Shown: positions 1 through 4,648, counted from the stretch's first letter. The stretch: DNA of 16,065 nucleotides from Candidatus Kerfeldbacteria bacterium (GCA_016217865.1 JACRFO010000030.1:1-16065), one strand, 5' to 3'. Notes: generated by a model not told the origin, from the letters alone. Numbers and translations are program-made.

Positions 1-143
1 TCCGCGCCGAAGTGGTCAGCTACAGTGATTTAGTTGCAGCTGGATCGTGGGAAGCAGCTAAGACCAGCGGCCGACTTCGCGTCGAGGGTAAGGAGTACGT
101 CATGCAGGATGGTGACGTCGTCTTCTTCCGGGTCAACGTTTGA
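1..143 (+). CDS. ychF: Ribosome-binding ATPase YchF (OBG family), C-terminal fragment
   Basis: Only the last 46 codons are in the window (reading frame from base 3, TGA stop at 141-143); the gene enters from the left. The visible residues are the end of the TGS domain that closes YchF proteins: an RAEVVSYSDLV segment, then a glycine/charged stretch, then EGKEYVMQDGDVVFFRVNV as the terminus. The family's usual ending is close to 'GKDYVVQDGDVMHFRFNV', so the assignment is firm although the G domain is not visible. YchF is a universally conserved P-loop protein that prefers ATP to GTP and binds 50S/70S ribosomes; those are family facts. No terminator hairpin lies between this stop and the promoter at 162, so some read-through into the downstream RNA is possible. 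Confidence 0.93.
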   Translation, partial: RAEVVSYSDLVAAGSWEAAKTSGRLRVEGKEYVMQDGDVVFFRVNV

Positions 144-161
144 GCAGCCTAGACGGCCGGG

Positions 162-190
162 TTGAACCTCGGGCGTTCTTCGACTATACT
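162..190 (+). promoter_or_regulatory. Sigma70-type promoter driving the 197-588 RNA
   Basis: TTGAAC at 162-167 and TATACT at 185-190 are separated by exactly 17 bp. Each hexamer differs from consensus at one position. The predicted transcription start is about 197, 54 nt after the ychF stop. No open reading frame with a plausible start follows, so the promoter points to a non-coding transcript. Confidence 0.8.
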
Positions 191-196
191 CTAAGC

Positions 197-588
197 AGCT
201 GTTTCACATCCCCGGATCCGCTTCAGCCGGGGACCGTTTGGACACCTACCAGGAGGGTACGTGAGAGAACGAGGGTCGCATCCTCACCGGCGTTCGACCA
301 ACCCGCGGTACCACCCGCACAAGCGCGGCCACCGTCTGGCCGCGGCCATCGCCACCCTGTGGAGGAAACGCTACACGCGCAAACCTGCTGATGCTGGGCG
401 CTACATCGCTACCTGAACGACACAAGAAGAGTCGTCTGACACGAACCGAGGGAGGGCACCTCCCATGCTGCAGCAGCATCGGTCGCCGATCAGGGGGAGC
501 TGTGTAGCCTGAGGGGAGGTGATCCAACATCTCATCGGGTTCACGCCCGATGCCATACGACTGGGTGACGGACTGGTCGTATTTTTTT
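197..588 (+). ncRNA. Unrecognised structured non-coding RNA of about 390 nt with its own promoter and terminator
   Basis: The region lies between a near-consensus promoter (162-190) and an intrinsic terminator (555-588) and holds no convincing protein gene. Perfect stems are dense: 209-215/227-233 (7 bp), 324-331/337-344 (8 bp, 5-nt loop), 417-421/431-435, 450-455/459-464, 465-470/474-479, 478-482/486-490, 533-539/546-552 (7 bp), and the terminator 555-561/576-582. Two long-range options also exist: 370-376 with 502-508 (GCTACAC/GTGTAGC) and 457-464 with 514-521. Bases 515-528 (GGAGGTGATCCAAC) are complementary to the canonical 16S rRNA 3' tail. The size fits RNase P RNA or tmRNA, but I cannot find the RNase P conserved blocks (GAGGAAAGTCC, ACAGAACCC), a tmRNA acceptor/T-arm or tag ORF, or the SRP GGAAG/AGCA loop. 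The two ends do not pair. The class is unknown; that a stable RNA is made is a strong inference. Confidence 0.6.
555..588 (+). terminator. Intrinsic terminator of the 197-588 RNA
   Basis: ATACGAC (555-561) pairs with GTCGTAT (576-582) around a 14-nt loop, followed by a run of seven T (582-588). It works for plus-strand transcripts only, since the minus strand has A residues before the hairpin and no T run after it. The T run overlaps the stop codon (587-589) of the convergent methyltransferase gene. Confidence 0.82.
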
Positions 589-1801
589 ACTCGCCGCGGA
601 ATGTCCACCGCCGAATCTGTCGGCGAACTCGCGCATCGTCCCGCCCGTACGTCACGACCAGGACATCGTCATGTTTGAGGAGGGCGGCGTTGTGACTTGA
701 GAGGAGCGGATCGCGTTGAAAACCCAGCCCTTCAACCACCTGGTCGAGTTTCAAGGCAATCGGACCGGCCGGAGAAACGAACTCTGGCCAGATCATCACC
801 ACCTGCGCACCCGGCTGGAGGTGTTTACGCCAGTGTTGAAAACACTGTAAGTACAGCTTCTCCAGGTCATGCGCCTGTTGGGCCAGCCACGTTGGCGGTT
901 CATGGCCACGCAGCGGCTTCCCGAGGTAGGGTTCGGTCACAATCACCGACGGCATCAGGGAGATCTCCCGCGCATCGCGGAGTAAAATATCAACGGTTAG
1001 GTGCAGGCCGGAAAATTCTTTAACCAGCCAGCGTATGTTCTCCTGACTGTCTTTTACAGCCCGTTGTTCGGCATCACTTCCGTGAAGTTCATGAACACCG
1101 AGTAGTGCCGCTTCTTGCAGAACCGTCCCCGTACCGCAGAACGGATCGAGGAGGATGTCATCAGCTTGGACGCCGGCAATGTTGAGCATCATCTGCGCAA
1201 CTTTCGGCGGTAACATCCCGCTCTTAGCGTTTGCTGCCGGGCGACCGAAGTCGCGTAGTCCATATGCTTGGTAATCTTGCACAGCGTCCGTCCGAGCCAC
1301 GATGATGTCATGGTCGGTAGGAACGAGAATGAATTCATGGCCACGGTTCAGTAAGCCATTGCGACGAACGGTCACGGCCGAGAGTTGGGGTTCTTTTGAT
1401 GTGACGAACCGAACCGGACGACCAGCGGCATGGATGTCCTTCTTCACGTGCAGGGCAATCTTTTGCAGCAACCCGCGCTCTCGATTCGACAGACCATACC
1501 CGCTAACGCCAAATTCTATCCGTTCCGAAGAGAAGAACGGTATCATCCAAGCCGGGGTCAGGTGTTGTTCAACCGTTGCGACAACGTCTCCTGATAACGG
1601 CCAGCGATCGAGCACTGTGGCCAGCTTCGTTGAACCACCTAGGCGGTCCAGAGTTCCGCTTGGTAATAGCTGCTGGTGGTCAATAAAAGCCACTTCGGGG
1701 TTGATGACACTGACGGTTCCCGGCCACCGTGTTGCGGCCGCCTCGAGTTCGGCGACCGACAATTCTGGTTCGCGACCGAGGATGAAGAGGCTGGTAGGCA
1801 T
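587..1801 (-). CDS. Trm11-like THUMP/Rossmann-fold RNA methyltransferase
   Basis: Predicted SAM-dependent N2-guanosine-type methyltransferase acting on tRNA or rRNA. I start it at 1801, giving 404 aa beginning MPTSLFILGREPELSVAEL, the typical N-terminus of this family; a frame-open extension to 1885 adds 28 residues but would start upstream of the -10 box. The N-terminal half (to about residue 170) is the THUMP-like RNA-binding part. A linker QDYQAYGLRDFGRP leads to the Rossmann domain: SAM-binding motif I DPFCGTGT at 219-226, acidic loop near GSDAEQ (241-246), and motif IV TEPYLG at 289-294. Classical N2-G enzymes have DPPYG in motif IV; here Glu-Pro-Tyr replaces Asp-Pro-Pro-Tyr, a recurring variant in patescibacterial homologues as I recall it. 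The exact target base is unknown. It is divergent from rpsF and convergent with the structured RNA. Confidence 0.85.
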   Translation of the reverse strand: MPTSLFILGREPELSVAELEAAATRWPGTVSVINPEVAFIDHQQLLPSGTLDRLGGSTKLATVLDRWPLSGDVVATVEQHLTPAWMIPFFSSERIEFGVSGYGLSNRERGLLQKIALHVKKDIHAAGRPVRFVTSKEPQLSAVTVRRNGLLNRGHEFILVPTDHDIIVARTDAVQDYQAYGLRDFGRPAANAKSGMLPPKVAQMMLNIAGVQADDILLDPFCGTGTVLQEAALLGVHELHGSDAEQRAVKDSQENIRWLVKEFSGLHLTVDILLRDAREISLMPSVIVTEPYLGKPLRGHEPPTWLAQQAHDLEKLYLQCFQHWRKHLQPGAQVVMIWPEFVSPAGPIALKLDQVVEGLGFQRDPLLSSHNAALLKHDDVLVVTYGRDDARVRRQIRRWTFRGE

Positions 1802-1809
1802 AGGGTAGT

Positions 1810-1838
1810 AGTATAGCGGACATTGCGGATTCTGGGCA
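1810..1838 (-). promoter_or_regulatory. Promoter of the methyltransferase gene, near-leaderless
   Basis: On the minus strand a TATACT -10 box occupies 1815-1810, with only a weak -35 candidate (TGCCCA, 1838-1833, 17-bp spacing). A start 6-7 nt downstream of the -10 falls at about 1803, two or so bases before the ATG at 1801. There is no room for a Shine-Dalgarno sequence. This supports 1801 as the true start and suggests leaderless translation. Confidence 0.55.
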
Positions 1839-1848
1839 GCCTCCTGGC

Positions 1849-1877
1849 TTGCCAAAAAAATGCCCGTGTGATAGAGT
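1849..1877 (+). promoter_or_regulatory. Promoter of the rpsF-ssb-rpsR-efp operon
   Basis: TTGCCA (1849-1854, one mismatch to consensus) and TAGAGT (1872-1877) are 17 bp apart, with an extended -10 TG at 1869-1870. The predicted start is about 1884, leaving a leader of roughly 118 nt before rpsF. It lies back to back with the methyltransferase promoter. Confidence 0.68.
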
Positions 1878-1883
1878 GCGCAC

Positions 1884-2002
1884 ACGATGTCTGCGTTCCG
1901 GACGGCCTTCGGCCCCGGGACTCCCGCCGGGACCCATGCACCATCGCCCCAAGTTTGCTCTTGGGCGGGTCCGGCACCCGCTTATTTGTTATCTGACGCC
2001 GT
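1884..2002 (+). promoter_or_regulatory. Structured 5' leader of rpsF operon; possible bS6:bS18 autoregulatory element
   Basis: The leader is GC-rich and folds well: CCGGAC (1898-1903) can pair with GTCCGG (1969-1974); GGCC-TTC-GGCC forms a small hairpin at 1904-1914; CCCGG (1914-1918) can pair with CCGGG (1927-1931); GGACCC (1930-1935) pairs with GGGTCC (1967-1972); and CCCAAG (1948-1953) with CTTGGG (1960-1965). The last two make a helix interrupted by an asymmetric internal loop (1936-1945, containing ACC). Many bacteria carry an S6:S18-binding motif with two helices, an asymmetric loop and a conserved CCG in this position; I see the general shape but cannot align the motif with certainty. 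No Shine-Dalgarno precedes the rpsF ATG. The same stretch contains two short upstream ORFs. Confidence 0.45.
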
Positions 2003-2006
2003 ATGA
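1887..2006 (+). CDS. Candidate upstream ORF (leader peptide), 39 codons
   Basis: An ATG at 1887, two or three bases after the predicted transcription start, opens a 39-codon frame rich in Ala, Pro and Gly. It ends in TGA at 2004-2006, which overlaps the rpsF ATG (2003-2005) as ATGA, the usual translational-coupling arrangement. A second ATG at 1936 opens a 24-codon frame ending at 2008-2010, also across the rpsF start. The peptide resembles nothing I know, has no Shine-Dalgarno and lies inside a structured leader, so coding may be accidental. If real, it would be translated leaderlessly and could feed ribosomes onto rpsF, which itself lacks a Shine-Dalgarno. Confidence 0.25.
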   Translation: MSAFRTAFGPGTPAGTHAPSPQVCSWAGPAPAYLLSDAV

Positions 2007-2500
2007 TTGAACACTACGAGCTCCTCTACATCATTCCAGGAGCAAAAACTGAAGAAGAGGCGAAGGCCGAAACCACGAAGGTGCACGCCCTCGTCACTGG
2101 CCAAGGCGCGACCATCGCTCAAAGCGATTTCTGGGGCAAGCGTAAGCTCGCTTACGAAATCGACCATCTCCGTTATGGTTACTACGACTTGGTTGCCTTT
2201 GACCTCGAGTCGACAAAACTGAATGCCCTTGACGCAACGCTCCACCTCGCTGATTACGTTTTGCGCTACCAGATCACCCGCCGGAAGGTCTTGACGGCCG
2301 AACAAGTGGCTGCAACCCAGCAACTCCGTGAACGCATCGCCGCCCGCCGTGAAGCCGCCAAGGAGAAAGAAGCGGCTGGCATGGTCACAAAAGAAGAAGC
2401 CCCGACTACTGCCCCAGCCGCGCCGGCTGCACCAGTCCAAAAAGAGCAGCTCGAAGAAAAACTCGAGGAACTTCTCGAGTCCGATAAGGTCGAACTCTAA
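2003..2500 (+). CDS. rpsF: Small ribosomal subunit protein bS6
   Basis: The N-terminus MIEHYELLYIIPGAKTEEE and the middle WGKRKLAYEIDHLRYGYYDLVAFD are classical bS6, the small-subunit platform protein that pairs with bS18 on 16S rRNA. At 165 aa it is longer than the usual 95-135. The core ends near residue 100 (DYVLRYQITRRK); the rest is a charged tail, with an Arg/Lys/Ala/Glu helix, an Ala/Pro linker, and an acidic end of Glu-Leu repeats. Acidic bS6 tails are substrates of the glutamate ligase RimK in some bacteria, but whether that applies here is unknown. It is the first structural gene of the operon, 21 nt before ssb. No Shine-Dalgarno precedes the start; the N-terminal match and the ATGA overlap with an upstream frame support position 2003. 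Confidence 0.96.
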   Translation: MIEHYELLYIIPGAKTEEEAKAETTKVHALVTGQGATIAQSDFWGKRKLAYEIDHLRYGYYDLVAFDLESTKLNALDATLHLADYVLRYQITRRKVLTAEQVAATQQLRERIAARREAAKEKEAAGMVTKEEAPTTAPAAPAAPVQKEQLEEKLEELLESDKVEL

Positions 2501-2521
2501 CCACCCACTCATCACACGCAT

Positions 2522-2959
2522 ATGAGCTTCAGTCTCAATCGTGCCACCATCATCGGGAACGTCACCCGCGATCCGGAAACCCGTACCACCACCTCCGGTC
2601 AGTCCGTTGTCTCGTTCAGCGTGGCCACGTCACGCCGCTGGAAAGACCAAACCTCCGGTGAAATGAAAGAAGCCACCGAGTTCCACAACTGCGTCGCCTG
2701 GGGCCGACTCGCCCAAACCGTCAGCACTTATGCCCGCAAAGGCAGCAAACTGTACGTCGAAGGCCGTCTCCAAACCCGTTCATGGGATGACCCAACCGGG
2801 GTGAAGAAGTACCGAACGGAAATCGTAGCCGACAACGTTATCCTCCTCGACAAGAAAGGTGACGCGCCGGCTGCTGCTCCAGCCGCCCCAGCCGAGACGA
2901 CTGCCCAGCCAGAAGCTCCGGCCGAGAGCGAGATCAATATCGAAGATATCCCCTTCTAA
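2522..2959 (+). CDS. ssb: Single-stranded DNA-binding protein
   Basis: 145 aa. Residues 1-110 form the OB fold: SLNRATIIGNVTRDPETR at the start, then SVVSFSVATSRRW, EFHNCVAWGRLAQTV and GSKLYVEGRLQTRSW, all standard SSB landmarks including the conserved Trp and aromatic residues that stack on ssDNA. A disordered Ala/Pro/Glu linker (about 112-137) follows, and the protein ends in the acidic tip INIEDIPF, the partner-docking peptide through which SSB recruits repair and replication enzymes. SSB coats ssDNA during replication, recombination and repair, and would work with RecA encoded nearby. The rpsF-ssb-rpsR order is the common bacterial arrangement. Only 3 nt separate its stop from rpsR. No Shine-Dalgarno is visible. 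Confidence 0.97.
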   Translation: MSFSLNRATIIGNVTRDPETRTTTSGQSVVSFSVATSRRWKDQTSGEMKEATEFHNCVAWGRLAQTVSTYARKGSKLYVEGRLQTRSWDDPTGVKKYRTEIVADNVILLDKKGDAPAAAPAAPAETTAQPEAPAESEINIEDIPF

Positions 2960-2962
2960 TCT

Positions 2963-3193
2963 ATGCGTCCTAAGCAAACCGCCGCTCCAAAAGAGCGCAC
3001 CTGTTACCTCTGCACGAACGCCATCGATGACCTTGACTACAAGGACGTCCGCATGGTTCAGCGTTTCATGTCCGCCTCTGGCAAAATTATGCCGCGTCGC
3101 CGTTCGGGTGCCTGCCTGAAACACCAACGCATCATCAGCCAAGCGATCAAGCGCGCCCGCATCATGGCCCTCGTGCCGTTCACGACCCACTAA
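2963..3193 (+). CDS. rpsR: Small ribosomal subunit protein bS18, zinc-binding (C+) form
   Basis: 76 aa. The motifs DYKDVRMVQRFMSASGKIMPRR and IISQAIKRARIMALVPF are diagnostic of bS18, which forms the platform heterodimer with bS6. CxxC at residues 14-17 together with CxxH at 51-54 (CYLC and CLKH) gives a complete four-ligand set, so this is the zinc-binding C+ paralogue type; C- forms lose these ligands and are used by some bacteria under zinc limitation. No second copy is in the window. It sits between ssb (3-nt gap) and efp (11-nt gap). In most bacteria rplI (uL9) comes next; here it is absent, in line with reports that many CPR lineages lack uL9. No Shine-Dalgarno precedes the ATG. Confidence 0.96.
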   Translation: MRPKQTAAPKERTCYLCTNAIDDLDYKDVRMVQRFMSASGKIMPRRRSGACLKHQRIISQAIKRARIMALVPFTTH

Positions 3194-3204
3194 CCAGCAC
3201 CGGT

Positions 3205-3768
3205 ATGATGGACATGAATGACATCCGGGTTGGTACCTTGGTCAAAATTGATGGCCAACCGTACGTCTGCCTCTGGTCAGATTTCATGCGCACCGCCCAG
3301 CGCAAACCGGTCCGCCGGACGAAACTGAAGAACCTTATCAACGGCAACGTCCTCGAACAGACGTTCAAGCATGGCGACAAGATCGAGGAGGCCGATGTTG
3401 AGCGCACGAAAGCAAGCTACCTCTACTCCGATGAAACCGGGGCGCACTTCATGGATAACACCTCCTATGAGCAAGTCACGGTCGCAAAGGAGATGGTCGA
3501 AGCACAACTCCATTTTATGAAAGATGGGAACGAGTACACCCTCGTCAACTTCGAAGGTAAACCGATCACTGTTGAACTCCCGAAGAAAGTTGAATTCAAA
3601 GTCACCGAGACCTCCGACGTCGTTCGCGGCGATACGACCGGCGCCGTCCTCAAGGACGCGACGATTGAAACCGGTTACGTCATGAGAGTCCCGCAGTTCA
3701 TCAAACAAGGCGACATTATCCGCATCAACACCGAAACGGAAGAGTACACCGAGCGCGTGACCGAATAG
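3205..3768 (+). CDS. efp: Translation elongation factor P with non-canonical modification loop
   Basis: 187 aa, the normal EF-P length, with all three beta-barrel domains: KOW-like domain I (about 1-63), OB domain II (about 64-125, with TKASYLYSDETGAHFMDN and EQVTVAKEMVE) and OB domain III (KVTETSDVVRGDTTGAVLKDATIETG, then the end GDIIRINTETEEYTERV). EF-P binds between P and E sites and relieves stalls at polyproline. In E. coli the loop reads VKPGKGQA, with Lys34 beta-lysylated. Here the equivalent is FMRTAQRKPVRRTKL, so the Lys34 position is Gln32, flanked by Arg33 and Lys34, and the PGKG signature is gone. No EpmA/EarP-type modification gene is in view. The start could be 3205, 3208 or 3214, as three Met codons open the frame; none has a Shine-Dalgarno. 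Confidence 0.94.
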   Translation: MMDMNDIRVGTLVKIDGQPYVCLWSDFMRTAQRKPVRRTKLKNLINGNVLEQTFKHGDKIEEADVERTKASYLYSDETGAHFMDNTSYEQVTVAKEMVEAQLHFMKDGNEYTLVNFEGKPITVELPKKVEFKVTETSDVVRGDTTGAVLKDATIETGYVMRVPQFIKQGDIIRINTETEEYTERVTE

Positions 3769-3782
3769 GACCGTTAACCATC

Positions 3783-4604
3783 ATGCCAATCATCTTCCTC
3801 CCCCTCCTCTTCCTCGCTGCGGGGTTGGTTGGCATTCTCTATTACCAGCACATCCCGAGTCAGACAGAACTGCGACAACGCTTACCGAACCGGGCCAGTT
3901 GGGCCGGCTTCCTCTTGGTTGGACTGATCGCGCTAGGCATCTGGCTCATCGTTCACTACACAACCAGCCGTTTCATGAAGGTAGCCGGTATTACGACGCT
4001 GGTGTTCTACTTGCTGACTTTCGAATCCTTCCTCCTCCTCGCCTTCCGCTGGACAAAGTCGAACGCGGTTGGCGTCCTGACTGCCGCCGGTCTGACGGCT
4101 ATCCCATTTCTCCTGCAATTTTTCCATCCGACCTACACGCTCGGCAATGTACTCATCATCGCCGCGACCCTCGGCGCGACGGCCCTCGTCATCCGGCTCG
4201 AGGTACTCCGAACCCGCATCATCATCATTCTCGCCTGCTTGTTCATGGTCACTGATATCTTGAATGTCACCTTCGTCCTGCCACACTTGCCGCTAACACC
4301 GCCGCAGGACCGGCCGCTACCGCTCCTCATTTTTCCGACGGTGAATGTTGGTGGTCACGTCATCGGCAGCGGCGATTTCATGTTCCTCGCGCTGACGACC
4401 CTCATCGTCTTGAAGAACTTCTCGGCGCGGGTGGCGGCCTGGCACGTTGTAGCCCAAGCGGTCGCCCTGACGATCACGTTGAGTTTCATTCTCAACCGCG
4501 ACATTCTGCTCCCCTACCTCACTATTATGACGCCGGTGTTTCTTATAACGTACGCCATCGCTCGACAGCGACGGGAACTTCGGCCACCATCTGCCGCCAG
4601 ATAG
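3783..4604 (+). CDS. Presenilin/signal-peptide-peptidase-like intramembrane aspartyl protease (candidate)
   Basis: 273 aa and almost entirely hydrophobic, with roughly eight or nine membrane segments (about 1-20, 40-58, 66-87, 95-113, 120-138, 145-166, 195-210, 218-237, 241-259). Two membrane aspartates carry the family signature: D158 in LFMVTDILNV, in the place of the YD motif of TM6, and D198 in IGSGDFMFLAL, a clear GxGDF motif as in TM7 of presenilins and archaeal PSH. A helix with proline pairs (LLPYLTIMTP, 242-251) is where the PAL motif belongs, but it is degenerate. The two Asp are 40 residues apart, comparable to signal peptide peptidase. Such enzymes cut transmembrane helices in the bilayer. 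The gene is 14 nt downstream of efp, so it is probably cotranscribed with it. The Thr for Tyr and the weak PAL leave some doubt about activity; fold assignment is likely, substrate unknown. Confidence 0.68.
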   Translation: MPIIFLPLLFLAAGLVGILYYQHIPSQTELRQRLPNRASWAGFLLVGLIALGIWLIVHYTTSRFMKVAGITTLVFYLLTFESFLLLAFRWTKSNAVGVLTAAGLTAIPFLLQFFHPTYTLGNVLIIAATLGATALVIRLEVLRTRIIIILACLFMVTDILNVTFVLPHLPLTPPQDRPLPLLIFPTVNVGGHVIGSGDFMFLALTTLIVLKNFSARVAAWHVVAQAVALTITLSFILNRDILLPYLTIMTPVFLITYAIARQRRELRPPSAAR

Positions 4605-4641
4605 CAAAACAGCAGCGGGCTGAAAGCCCGCTGCTGTGTGC
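4605..4641. terminator. Hairpin terminator between convergent operons
   Basis: ACAGCAGCGGGCT (4609-4621) pairs perfectly with AGCCCGCTGCTGT (4625-4637) across a GAA loop, a 13-bp stem. On the minus strand it is followed by TTTTG, so it terminates the recA transcript best. On the plus strand no T run follows, so stopping of the efp/protease transcript would be weaker or need another factor. Confidence 0.78.
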
Positions 4642-4648
4642 TGCATAA

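Noticed and set aside
140..391. Plus-strand frame from a TTG overlapping the ychF stop
   Set aside because: It begins upstream of the promoter at 162-190, has no Shine-Dalgarno, and encodes an Arg/Pro-rich product without any family resemblance; the region is better explained as RNA.
465..512. 16-codon ORF with GGGAGGG upstream inside the orphan RNA
   Set aside because: The apparent ribosome site is the 5' arm of a perfect GGGAGG/CCTCCC hairpin directly before the ATG and the frame is very short; no evidence of coding.
515..535. Minus strand read as the 3' end of a 16S rRNA gene
   Set aside because: GTTGGATCACCTCC matches, but the bases upstream on that strand do not fit the conserved helix 44/45 region, so there is no rRNA gene here.
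533..552. tRNA T-arm (CATCGGG-TTCACG-CCCGATG)
   Set aside because: The loop has 6 nt rather than 7 and no acceptor, D or anticodon arms can be assembled around it.
197..588. RNase P RNA or tmRNA
   Set aside because: Size fits, but GGAGGAAACG at 361-370 is only a partial match to the RNase P block, ACAGAACCC is missing, the ends do not pair, and there is no T-arm/CCA end or tag reading frame ending in Ala-Leu-Ala-Ala.
1302..1808. 168-codon plus-strand frame and similar ones opposite the methyltransferase, ftsK and rpoC
   Set aside because: They run opposite recognisable proteins, have no promoter or ribosome site, and their sequence is low-complexity Arg/Ser/Pro as expected from shadows.
1982..2521. 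179-codon minus-strand frame across rpsF
   Set aside because: Shadow of rpsF; the plus-strand frame is unmistakable bS6.
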